Positions 1-6,007 of a DNA stretch of 9,474 bases are shown in pieces. Position 1 is the stretch's first letter; each line of letters opens with the position of its first letter. A program made the translations under genes and the position numbers. The notes under the pieces were generated by a model. It did not search any database. It saw only the letters and a program-made list of their open reading frames with translations, and was not told the origin of the DNA. Source of the DNA: Planctomycetota bacterium (GTDB taxonomy: Bacteria; Planctomycetota; Phycisphaerae; UBA1845; PWPN01); contig JACQVT010000476.1 of assembly GCA_016209665.1 (NCBI GenBank), forward strand, positions 1 to 9,474, given 5' to 3'.

Positions 1-1
1 C

Positions 2-145
2 GTCTGCACGGCGGCGTTCCTGGTCACCTTCGTCGGGCAGCAGCTCGTCGGCGCCGGCTCCTTCTCGCCCGCCCTGCCCGCCTGGCTGCCCATCTTCATC
101 TTCGGTCCCGTCGCCGCGCTGTTGCTGGACAACGTCAAGACCTGA
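2..145 (+). CDS. C-terminal end of a probable LptF/LptG (YjgP/YjgQ) permease, 5' truncated by the window
   Basis: Only the last 47 codons are visible; the reading frame is open to the window edge and stops with TGA at 143-145. The peptide has a hydrophobic stretch, then 'SPALPAWLPIFIFG', then a second hydrophobic run ending in LLLDNVKT. Known of the family: YjgP/YjgQ permeases, the membrane subunits of the lipopolysaccharide-export ABC transporter, end in a helix pair with a Pro-rich 'P-x-LAAWLPN-x-x-F' turn. The visible 'LPAWLPIFIFG' matches that turn. In that role the protein would sit in the inner membrane and pass LPS to the periplasmic bridge. The next gene is convergent, with an inverted repeat between them. 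Any other polytopic membrane protein with a similar end is a possible alternative, because too little is present to be firm. Confidence 0.55.
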   Translation, partial: VCTAAFLVTFVGQQLVGAGSFSPALPAWLPIFIFGPVAALLLDNVKT

Positions 146-202
146 GCCGAGGCGCGGCCCGGGCAGCAACGCAAGACGAATCGCCCAACCCGGCGCGATG
201 TA

Positions 203-280
203 ACCAGCACGAAGCGCAAGCGAGTGCCCACCCGTTGATGCGAACCGCTTGAGAAGCACTCGCTTGCGCTTCGTGCTGGT
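203..280. repeat. 78-bp inverted repeat, copy 1 (24-bp perfect arms, 30-nt spacer)
   Basis: The left arm at 203-226 begins ACCAGCACGAAG and ends AAGCGAGTG. The right arm at 257-280 is its exact reverse complement, over 24 bp without mismatch. The 30-nt spacer is 227-256; one further C-G pair (227 with 256) can extend the stem. A second copy with identical arms and an equally long but unrelated spacer lies at 5809-5886. Here the element sits between two convergent genes (stops at 145 and 305), where a transcript hairpin could end transcription from both sides. There is no T-tract after either arm, so it is not a classical terminator. From memory, this arm sequence is scattered through planctomycete genomes and creates spurious peptides such as 'YQHEAQAS' and 'STKRKRV'. 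That recollection was not checked. Confidence 0.93.
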
Positions 281-304
281 ACTGGACTCGTTCCAGGTTT
301 CTGC

Positions 305-1567
305 TCAGCCGGCATCCGTCGCCACCGGACGGGAGTGCGCGCGTCGGGCGCGGCGAGGCGCCGGCCCGAGGTGCTCATCGAGGAAGCGGAGGACGCGATC
401 GGCGTACTCGTTCGGTGACTCGGTGATGATGTTGCTGTGGGGGCCGGGCCCGAACCAAATCTCCCGCGGGCCGGCGGCGGCATCGTGCAACCGCTGAGCG
501 TGCGAGCGCGGCATCACGAAATCGCCGTCGCCGTGAATCACCATCACGGGGCGGGATTTGAGGCGGCGGACTGCCTCCTCCGCGGAAACGCGGAAGAAGT
601 CGGTGCCCGTTTGGACCGAGACCTCCGCCAGGAGCAGATCGGCCATCAGCGGCCCCAGCACGGGCACGCAGCGGGCCTTGCCATGGACAAGATCGCGAGG
701 TGAAACGAATGGACTGTCCAGGATGACGGCATCGATCCGCGGCTCGTCGGCCGCGGCCAAGGCCAGGGCCATCGAGCCCTGCGACGAGCCCAGTCCGACG
801 ATCACGCGGGCGAGCTGCGGTCGACGCAACTCGAGCCAATCCACCGCTGCCATCACATCCGTCCGCTCGCGGATGCCATAGGTGGTCGTGCGCCCGTCAC
901 TGCCCCCGTGAGCCCGGAAATCGAAGAACATCACGTTGTAGCCGTGGTTGGCCAGAGGGCCGAGGAACCAGATGAAGTTGCCTTTATTCGCTCCGGCGCC
1001 GTGACAGATCAGAATCGTGCGTTCGCTCGGTGGATCGTGCGGAATGAACCAGCCGTCGAGCACCAGTCCGTCGGGCGTCGGGATGCGAACGTGATCGAAC
1101 GGCATGTCGAACGTGGACAGCGGGTCCTGCCCATCGATCAGCTTGCAGCGGTGGGTCACCACGGTGCTGAGGAAGAGGGAGAAGAACACGAGCGCGGTCA
1201 ATCCCGCCCGGCCGATCGGGATGAGACCGATCCACAGCGGCATGGGCCGACCCTGCCGACGGCGCAGCCGGCCCCACCGGATCCATTTGTCGCCCAGATG
1301 GCCGACCGTCTGCGCCCATAGCTCCCAGGCGAGCCGCCACGCGATTGTGAACCACAGGATGAGCGGGATTTCAGTCAATACGACTTGGGCGGAGGCAATG
1401 TAGGCCACGACTTCAAGCGCCGCCCAGATAAGCCCGCTCATCACCACCAGGTAAACCGCCAATGATCGCCAGCGAAACCGGCGGTACTTGGGGAACCACG
1501 CCAGCAGGGACGCGCCCAGCACGATCGGCGCGGCTAGGAACAAGCACCCACCGATGGAGTGGAACAT
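305..1567 (-). CDS. Membrane-anchored alpha/beta-fold hydrolase
   Basis: A 420-residue protein in two parts. Residues 1-140 hold about four hydrophobic segments (near 5-25, 36-60, 64-84 and 110-137) with basic patches between them. Residues 155-400 are an alpha/beta hydrolase: oxyanion-region 'HGAGANKGN' (189-197), nucleophile elbow G-S-S-Q-G with Ser262, 'HGDGDFVMP' with the likely acid Asp349, and 'GPHSN' with catalytic His377. The complete Ser-Asp-His set says it is active. The domain resembles the Bem46/YfhR type of serine hydrolase (esterase or thioesterase-like); the substrate cannot be told. The start ATG at 1567 is chosen because GGAGGAGG lies 6 nt upstream; the same frame stays open to 2170, but that part reads as low-complexity shadow of the opposite gene. 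The C-terminus is Arg-rich and probably disordered. The side of the membrane facing the hydrolase domain is unclear. Confidence 0.88.
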   Translation of the reverse strand: MFHSIGGCLFLAAPIVLGASLLAWFPKYRRFRWRSLAVYLVVMSGLIWAALEVVAYIASAQVVLTEIPLILWFTIAWRLAWELWAQTVGHLGDKWIRWGRLRRRQGRPMPLWIGLIPIGRAGLTALVFFSLFLSTVVTHRCKLIDGQDPLSTFDMPFDHVRIPTPDGLVLDGWFIPHDPPSERTILICHGAGANKGNFIWFLGPLANHGYNVMFFDFRAHGGSDGRTTTYGIRERTDVMAAVDWLELRRPQLARVIVGLGSSQGSMALALAAADEPRIDAVILDSPFVSPRDLVHGKARCVPVLGPLMADLLLAEVSVQTGTDFFRVSAEEAVRRLKSRPVMVIHGDGDFVMPRSHAQRLHDAAAGPREIWFGPGPHSNIITESPNEYADRVLRFLDEHLGPAPRRARRAHSRPVATDAG

Positions 1568-1573
1568 GCGGGT

Positions 1574-1581
1574 CCTCCTCC
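1574..1581 (-). promoter_or_regulatory. Strong Shine-Dalgarno site fixing the start of the membrane-anchored hydrolase
   Basis: Read on the minus strand this is GGAGGAGG, 6 nt before the ATG at 1567. It decides the start against the much longer open frame reaching 2170. Just upstream on the same strand is TATAGT (1584-1589), which looks like a -10 box. It lies only 16 nt before the start codon and has no recognisable -35 partner, so I do not call a promoter. Confidence 0.75.
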
Positions 1582-1702
1582 CAACTATACCATCGGCCGA
1601 TCGACGAGACTTCCGGTTTGGTTTTTTGTGAAGCGGTACCGATCCGCCGTGGTGCTGGACGGATGTCCGATTTCCCGCCATGCTGGGAGCGTGCACACCC
1701 AC

Positions 1703-3448
1703 GTGGAGAGTGAAGCGACGGCCGGTCGCGGCCGTCACCTGTGGATGGCCCTGGCGATCGCGCTGGCGATCGGATTGCCGATCCGGCTGATCGTCGCCGA
1801 CCGGGCGGTCATGGTGAGCCGCGACGCCGTCGACTTCATCTGGTACGCCCAGGCGATGCAGGCCGACCCGCTGCGAGCGGTCCGCGAGCACGCCCAGCAC
1901 CCGCTGTACCCGGCGATGCTGCTGGCGGCCCACGGCGTCGTGCAGCGGCTGCCGATCGTGCCGGCGGCCGTTCGGACCGATGAGATCCGTAGTTGGACGG
2001 TGGCAGCGGTGAGTGCGACCATGCTCGGCGGGCTGGCGGTGGTGATCGCCTGCTACCTGCTGACGGCCCGGCTGTTCAACTGGCAGGCGGGCCTGGTCGC
2101 GGCGGTACTGGCGGCGGCGGCGGCCGAGTTCTGCCAGCTTTCGGCCGACGGCCTGACCGACATGCCGCACCTGGCAGTCTATCTGATGGCGATGTGGGCC
2201 GGGCTGCGAGCGCTCGACACCCGCCGATACCGCTGGTTTGCCGCCGCGGGAGCCCTGGCCGGTGTCGGCTACCTGCTCCGGCCAGAGGGCGCGGAACCGG
2301 CGGTCATCTTCGTGGCCGTATTGCTTGTACCCCGCCTATGCCAGCTTGGTTGGCGGCAACGTCTGGCCGGCGCCGCGTGCGTCCTGGCCGCCTCGGCCCT
2401 GGTGGCCTCGCCCTACATGCTGGCCACCGGCAAGCTGGTGCAGAAAAAATCAATCCGCCAGTTCCTGCACTCCGAAGACTCGGCGAGCATCGAAACGCCG
2501 ACGCCGGCGTCGCTGGCCGACGCCGGTGACGCCGCGAGGGGAGGCGGCCACGAATTGTGGCACAGTCGCCCTCGACTGTGCTTTCTGACGCCCGGCGAGC
2601 CCAGCCGGGGGCGGTTGGGCCACACGATCACCGCGATCCGATGTCACACTCCGGCGAGGGAGCATCGCAAGGTCGACGCGGTTCAGGCGGGCGCGGTGGG
2701 CGATGTCGGTCGTGCCTTGTACGCCATCGGCGAGAACTGGCTGCGGTCGTTGCGGGTCACGTTCCTACTGCCGGCGCTGGCCTGGCTGATCGGGCGGAGA
2801 CGGATGCCCGGACGGCCCGTCGGGCTGCGGATGGTGCAGGGGGCGATGGGCCTGCACGTGGCGATCCTCGCGGCCCTCCTGATCCAGTTCGACTATTGGA
2901 AGGCATTCAGCCTGCGGCACGTGATGATCCTGGCCGGCCTCACGCTGCCGTTCGCGGCGGCCGGGGTGGTGCTGATCGTCGAATCGCTGCCCGAGAAGCG
3001 GCAGGACTGGGCGACGTTGCTGCTGGGCCTGGGCCTGGTGGCCCCGACGCTGCCCTGGATGTTCGAGCCGCGGCACGGCGACGAGGCCCACCATTACTCG
3101 GCCGCCCGCTGGATGCACGACAACACCCCCCACTCACCGCGGGTCCTGGCCGATCGGCACCGGATGGCGTTCTACGCCGGCGGGGACTATATTCCTGCAC
3201 CGTGGCATGGGAATGCCGCGGCGTACCTGGCTCGGGCCCGGACCTCGCATCCCGATTGGCTGGCGTTCGACGAGCGGCGGATGCTCCGCGAGTATCCGCA
3301 TTTCTTCGACGACCTCGCCGCGGCAGTGGTGCCCGGGGAACGCGTGGAACGGGCTCGGATCGAGACCAACAAGACGCGCCACGGGCCGCGGCGGGTGCTG
3401 ATCTACCACTACCTGCCGCCGCCCGCGGGATCGCGAGCGGGACCGTGA
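1703..3448 (+). CDS. Polytopic GT-C / PMT-like (GT39-type) glycosyltransferase, with an in-frame palindrome insertion
   Basis: About 581 residues with some ten hydrophobic segments (first near 13-32, then 98-120, 126-145, 155-172, 178-211, 222-240, 350-364, 381-396, 406-425, 437-452) and a soluble C-terminal part (455-581). After the first helix comes 'SRDAVDF' with an acidic residue (Asp41), then 'HPLYP' (66-70); later 'LLRPEG' (191-196). Known of GT-C enzymes: the first extracytoplasmic loop carries a catalytic Asp, and polyprenyl-phosphate sugars are used as donors. By inference this one moves a sugar onto a lipid or protein outside the membrane. The start is uncertain. GTG 1703 gives a charged N-terminus before helix 1, but GGGAG at 1685-1689 lies 13 nt away; GTG 1691 and ATG 1745 are alternatives, and ATG 1559 would run into the divergent gene. 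Residues about 280-325 look inserted (see the repeat at 2547). The deacetylase follows after 61 bp. Confidence 0.8.
   Translation: MESEATAGRGRHLWMALAIALAIGLPIRLIVADRAVMVSRDAVDFIWYAQAMQADPLRAVREHAQHPLYPAMLLAAHGVVQRLPIVPAAVRTDEIRSWTVAAVSATMLGGLAVVIACYLLTARLFNWQAGLVAAVLAAAAAEFCQLSADGLTDMPHLAVYLMAMWAGLRALDTRRYRWFAAAGALAGVGYLLRPEGAEPAVIFVAVLLVPRLCQLGWRQRLAGAACVLAASALVASPYMLATGKLVQKKSIRQFLHSEDSASIETPTPASLADAGDAARGGGHELWHSRPRLCFLTPGEPSRGRLGHTITAIRCHTPAREHRKVDAVQAGAVGDVGRALYAIGENWLRSLRVTFLLPALAWLIGRRRMPGRPVGLRMVQGAMGLHVAILAALLIQFDYWKAFSLRHVMILAGLTLPFAAAGVVLIVESLPEKRQDWATLLLGLGLVAPTLPWMFEPRHGDEAHHYSAARWMHDNTPHSPRVLADRHRMAFYAGGDYIPAPWHGNAAAYLARARTSHPDWLAFDERRMLREYPHFFDDLAAAVVPGERVERARIETNKTRHGPRRVLIYHYLPPPAGSRAGP
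2547..2609. repeat. Palindromic repeat cluster lying in frame inside the glycosyltransferase gene
   Basis: Three adjacent hairpins fall within the reading frame. They are GCCAC-GAATT-GTGGC (2547-2561), a perfect 9-bp stem GCACAGTCG/CGACTGTGC with a CCCT loop (2560-2581), and CCCGGC/GCCGGG (2591-2596 with 2604-2609). The first two overlap by two bases. They encode part of residues 280-303, including 'LWHSRPRLC', which is hydrophilic and Arg/His/Cys-rich. That is unlike the Ala/Leu/Val-rich flanks. The frame is kept through the insertion. From memory, GTGGCACAG-type palindromes of this kind are frequent in planctomycete intergenic DNA. Inference: a mobile palindromic element entered the gene and was tolerated in a loop between membrane helices. 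Confidence 0.7.
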
Positions 3449-3467
3449 TCCGTCAGAGCCCCGAGCA

Positions 3468-3499
3468 CGAGCGAGGGGTAGCCCGGACATCGAGCGAGG
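3468..3499. repeat. Short direct repeat in the gap before the deacetylase gene
   Basis: CGAGCGAGG occurs at 3468-3476 and again at 3491-3499, 23 bp apart, within the 61-bp space between the glycosyltransferase stop and the deacetylase start. The second copy overlaps the ribosome binding site AGGAG (3497-3501). It may be a remnant of a 'GCCCCGAGC...GAGGGG' repeat (3458-3478), but it is short and could be chance in GC-rich DNA. Confidence 0.35.
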
Positions 3500-3509
3500 A
3501 GAATCGAGC

Positions 3510-4262
3510 ATGGCGTTGCGTGTGCTGGGTTTCATGGCCCATCCGGATGACGTTGAATTCACCTGCGCGGGCACGATGATCCGCCTGAAGCAGGAGGCTG
3601 GCTGCGAGGTCGCCATCGCGACCTCGACCAGCGGCGATTGCGGCACCGTCGAGCATCGCCCCGACGAGATCGCCCGCATCCGCCACCGCGAGGCGAAGGC
3701 GTCGGCCGACCTGCTCGGGGCCGAGTATTACTGCGCGGGCTGCATGGATCTGTTCGTCATGTACGACGATCCGACGCTGCGGCGATTTGTCGAGGTGGTC
3801 CGCAAGGCCCGGCCGGACATCGTCATCACCCAGCCGCGGGTGGACTACATGATCGACCACGAGAACACTGGGCGCCTGGTGCGGTCGGCCTGCTTCGCCG
3901 CCCCCATCCCCAACGTGTGGACCAACGACCCCGACCCGGCCCCGCTGCTGCCCAAGGTTCCCTACCTGTACTACTGCGACCCGCCGGAGGGCAAGGAGAT
4001 CTACGGCGATGTCGTTTCGCCGCAATTCGTCGTGGACGTGACCGGCGTGATGCCGCTCAAGACCGACATGCTGGCCTGCCACGCCTCGCAGCGGGAGTGG
4101 CTGCGCAAGCATCACGAGATCGACGAGTACATCGAGGCCATGAAGCGGGGCTCCGCCGCCCGCGGCAAGCTGATCGGAAAGCCCTACGGCGAAGGGTTCC
4201 GCCAGCACCTCGGCCACGGCTACCCGCAGGACAACATCATCGCCAAGCTGTTGAAGGTATAG
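3510..4262 (+). CDS. PIG-L / LmbE-family zinc-dependent N-deacetylase
   Basis: A 250-residue protein with the N-terminal family signature 'GFMAHPDDVEF'. His11 and Asp14 are the expected zinc ligands, Asp13 is the expected catalytic base, and His117 in 'DYMIDHENTG' is the third zinc ligand. 'STSGDCGT' (39-46) follows the second strand as in relatives. Known of the family: these cytosolic enzymes remove the acetyl group from GlcNAc-type sugars attached to a lipid, inositol or malate (PIG-L, MshB, BshB). The 'HPDDVE' form resembles BshB-type members more than MshB, but no bacillithiol genes are visible, so the substrate is open. The full length is typical. The start ATG has AGGAG 8 nt upstream (3497-3501). 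The gene lies 61 bp after the glycosyltransferase and 27 bp before the thiamine-binding protein gene, so co-transcription is likely. A shared glycoconjugate pathway with the glycosyltransferase is a guess. Confidence 0.93.
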   Translation: MALRVLGFMAHPDDVEFTCAGTMIRLKQEAGCEVAIATSTSGDCGTVEHRPDEIARIRHREAKASADLLGAEYYCAGCMDLFVMYDDPTLRRFVEVVRKARPDIVITQPRVDYMIDHENTGRLVRSACFAAPIPNVWTNDPDPAPLLPKVPYLYYCDPPEGKEIYGDVVSPQFVVDVTGVMPLKTDMLACHASQREWLRKHHEIDEYIEAMKRGSAARGKLIGKPYGEGFRQHLGHGYPQDNIIAKLLKV

Positions 4263-4289
4263 TGCCGGTGTGTCTCAGGAGGATGTGCG

Positions 4290-4601
4290 ATGGCCATGCT
4301 GCTGGAGTTTTCGATGTCGCCGCTGGGCAAGGGCGAGTCGGTGGGCGAGCACGTGGCGGGCAGTCTGGACGTCATCGACCGCAGCGGCGTGCCCTACCGC
4401 CTCAACCCGATGGGCACCGTGCTGGAGGGTGAGTGGGACGAGGTCATGAACGTCGTCCGCGAGTGCCTGGAGCGGATGAGCCAGCAGTGCGACCGGGTCA
4501 CCTGCACGATGAAGTTCGACTGGCGCCGGGGGGCGACCGGCCGCCTGACCGCCAAGGTGGACAGCGTGGAGCAGCTCCTGGGGCGGAAACTGAAGCAGTA
4601 A
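4290..4601 (+). CDS. MTH1187-family (UPF0045/DUF77) thiamine-binding protein
   Basis: A 103-residue protein that matches this small family end to end: 'LLEFSMSPLGKGESV' at the N-terminus, 'SGVPYRLNPMGTVLEGEWDEVM' in the middle, and 'KVDSVEQLLGRKL' at the C-terminus. Known of the family: a ferredoxin-like fold that forms tetramers and binds thiamine-like ligands, related to YkoF. It is thought to act as a soluble binding or sequestering protein rather than an enzyme. The start ATG at 4290 has AGGAGG 7 nt upstream (4277-4282). It is probably translated from the same message as the deacetylase, 27 bp upstream. I see no TPP riboswitch (no conserved CUGAGA-type core) in front of it, so any link to thiamine supply is not visible at the RNA level. 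Confidence 0.94.
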   Translation: MAMLLEFSMSPLGKGESVGEHVAGSLDVIDRSGVPYRLNPMGTVLEGEWDEVMNVVRECLERMSQQCDRVTCTMKFDWRRGATGRLTAKVDSVEQLLGRKLKQ

Positions 4602-4604
4602 AGG

Positions 4605-4644
4605 GGATGAGGAGGGATGAGAGACGGTGGATGAGGAGGGATGA
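4605..4644. repeat. 16-bp direct repeat, two copies with 24-bp period
   Basis: GGATGAGGAGGGATGA occurs at 4605-4620 and again exactly at 4629-4644. Purine-rich GATGA(G)AGG-like sequence continues to about 4665. It begins 3 bp after the stop of the thiamine-binding protein gene. The purine bias of one strand is strong (almost no C on the plus strand over 60 bp). From memory, similar 'GGATGA' runs are common planctomycete spacers that create spurious peptides such as 'HPSSLIPHPSS'. No function is evident. Confidence 0.85.
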
Positions 4645-4677
4645 AAGAGATGAGAGGGCGGAGGGGGATTTGTCCAC

Positions 4678-4705
4678 GCCCATCGGTTGCGCCCGGTGGG
4701 CATTT
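4678..4705 (+). terminator. Possible terminator hairpin after the thiamine-binding protein gene
   Basis: GCCCATCGG (4678-4686) pairs with CCGGTGGGC (4693-4701) over 9 bp with one G-T wobble and a 6-nt loop. It is followed by ATTTAG. The T-run is only three bases, so it is a weak intrinsic terminator candidate. Its place, between the end of the likely three-gene unit and the next gene start at 4777, supports the idea. The rest of 4706-4776 shows no convincing promoter. Confidence 0.4.
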
Positions 4706-4776
4706 AGCGCCCCTCACGCGTCCTCGGGTCGCGGCGCGGGGATAAACGTGCAACTCGGTACACAATCCTGACGGTG

Positions 4777-5757
4777 ATGCGCAAACACGCGTTGATAGCG
4801 GGCGTGGCGGTCGTGGCGGTGGCGGCGGTCGGACTGCGCGTGCGGAGCCAGTGGGGCCGCAAGCAGGTCAGCATTCTCCCCCCGCCGGCGAGCCGGCCCG
4901 CGGCGGGCATCCCGGTGCCACGAGACTACGTCGTCGATCCGGCGGTTGTCCCCGAGGAGGCGGCCGCGGGGCCCAAGCGCATCATCTCGCTGGCCCCGAG
5001 CGTGACGGAGATCGTCTGTGCCCTCGGAATGCGCGACCGGCTGGTCGGCCGGACCCGACACTGCCACTGGCCACCGGGCCTCGAGCCCGTGCAGACCGTG
5101 GGTGTGGTGGACGAGAGCAACTACGGCCTGATCAAGTCCCTGCAGCCCGACCTGATCCTGCTGACGCGAAACAGCGGAGCTATGCTGGCGGACCTGACGA
5201 AGCTGGGCCTGCGCTGCGAGGCGGTGCCGCACGAGGGACTCGACGAGGTGTACGCGGCCATCGAGAAAATCGGCGGGGTGTGCGGCCGGCCGCAGACGGC
5301 GGCGGCGCTGGTGGCGGCCATGCGGACGGACATCGAACGACTGCGGGGGTCGGCCGCGAAGCTGGGTGTGCCGCCCAAACGGGTGGTCGTGTTGTTCGGG
5401 GCCCTGCCGGTGCCGCCGCAGGCGGTGTTCGTGGCCGGACCGGGGCTGTTCCTCAGCCGGCTGGTCGAGTTGGCCGGCCATCGCAACGCCGCCCGCGACC
5501 TGCTCAAGTCCAGCCAGGGCGAAATCCCGTTGGAGCGCATGCGGGTGCTGGACCCCGACATGATCCTCGAATTCCGCGGGCCATCCGACGAAGAGACTAT
5601 GGCGGACGTGTATCAGGCTTGGTCGCAGGTGGGCGACCTGCGGGCCATTCGGAACCAGAAAGTGCGGTCGATCGGCGGGGGGGAGTGGCTCAGCGCCGGC
5701 CCGCGGATCGCCGTCGAACTGCACCGGTTCATCTCGGTCTTGTCGGAACCGGAATGA
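4777..5757 (+). CDS. BtuF-like periplasmic substrate-binding protein (cobalamin/iron-chelate ABC type)
   Basis: A 326-residue protein. Residues 1-22 form an N-terminal signal or anchor segment (MRKH, then a hydrophobic Ala/Val run) without a lipobox Cys. A Pro/Ala-rich linker to about 66 follows, then a Peripla_BP_2 domain beginning 'RIISLAPSVTEIVCALGMRDRLVGRTRHCHWPP' in outline (residues 68-100). 'SLQPDLILLT' and 'VLDPDMILEFRG' mark the repeats of the two lobes. Known of the family: such proteins hand B12 or ferric siderophores to a BtuCD/FecCD-type importer, and the opening motif is closest to BtuF. No permease or ATPase gene is adjacent, so it is an orphan here. GTG at 4774 would add one residue, and neither start has a clear Shine-Dalgarno site. 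No cobalamin riboswitch is visible upstream. It could also serve a sensor or a distant transporter. Confidence 0.9.
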   Translation: MRKHALIAGVAVVAVAAVGLRVRSQWGRKQVSILPPPASRPAAGIPVPRDYVVDPAVVPEEAAAGPKRIISLAPSVTEIVCALGMRDRLVGRTRHCHWPPGLEPVQTVGVVDESNYGLIKSLQPDLILLTRNSGAMLADLTKLGLRCEAVPHEGLDEVYAAIEKIGGVCGRPQTAAALVAAMRTDIERLRGSAAKLGVPPKRVVVLFGALPVPPQAVFVAGPGLFLSRLVELAGHRNAARDLLKSSQGEIPLERMRVLDPDMILEFRGPSDEETMADVYQAWSQVGDLRAIRNQKVRSIGGGEWLSAGPRIAVELHRFISVLSEPE

Positions 5758-5808
5758 CGGGTTAACTTCATCAAGGGTTGCTGGGTAGGAGCGAAGAACG
5801 AGTCATGT

Positions 5809-5886
5809 ACCAGCACGAAGCGCAAGCGAGTGCTCCTCGCGACCTTTGGGTCAAAATATTGACACTCGCTTGCGCTTCGTGCTGGT
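5809..5886. repeat. 78-bp inverted repeat, copy 2 (24-bp perfect arms, 30-nt spacer)
   Basis: The arms at 5809-5832 and 5863-5886 are identical to those of the copy at 203-280 and exact reverse complements of each other. The 30-nt spacer (5833-5862) is AT-richer than its surroundings and shares only about 7 of 30 positions with the spacer of copy 1, which is chance level. It lies between two genes of the same direction (stop at 5757, start at 6008). The perfect TTGACA at 5859-5864 is partly in this element but has no -10 box at the right distance. Confidence 0.93.
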
Positions 5887-5993
5887 TGAACCGGATCGGG
5901 CCCAACGATCCATTCCGCGTTCCCACCTGGTCCTCACGAATGGGCGGGGACGAACCCCGCGACTCGTTAACAAACAGGTTTCAAGCACAGCAA

Positions 5994-6000
5994 GAGGGAG
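5994..6000 (+). promoter_or_regulatory. Ribosome binding site fixing the GTG start of the xylose-isomerase-like gene
   Basis: GAGGGAG lies 7 nt before GTG at 6008. It decides the start against the upstream extension of the same frame to 5846, which would translate half of the inverted repeat. A GC hairpin, GCGGGG/CCCCGC with a 5-nt loop (5944-5960), lies in the presumed leader. No riboswitch class is recognised. Confidence 0.7.
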
Positions 6001-6007
6001 CACGACC

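Noticed and set aside
203..280. Classical rho-independent terminator
   Set aside because: The stem is long and perfect, but the 30-nt spacer is far larger than a terminator loop and no T-tract follows either arm. It is kept as a repeat only.
1568..2170. N-terminal extension of the minus-strand hydrolase to 2170
   Set aside because: The added 201 residues are Arg/His/Gln-rich low-complexity sequence, opposite a real glycosyltransferase frame. A strong GGAGGAGG site sits right before the ATG at 1567.
2557..3579. Plus-strand open frame of 340 codons overlapping the glycosyltransferase and deacetylase genes
   Set aside because: Its translation is Arg/Gly/Ala/Pro-rich without domains and is a GC-driven shadow of the two recognised genes.
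4602..4776. TPP or cobalamin riboswitch in front of the vitamin-binding protein genes
   Set aside because: Neither the CUGAGA-type thiamine core nor a B12-box-like sequence is seen; the region is purine repeats and one simple hairpin.
5859..5887. Perfect TTGACA (5859-5864) as a -35 promoter element
   Set aside because: No acceptable -10 box is found 16-18 nt downstream (the sequence there is CTGGTT), and the hexamer straddles the repeat spacer and arm by chance.
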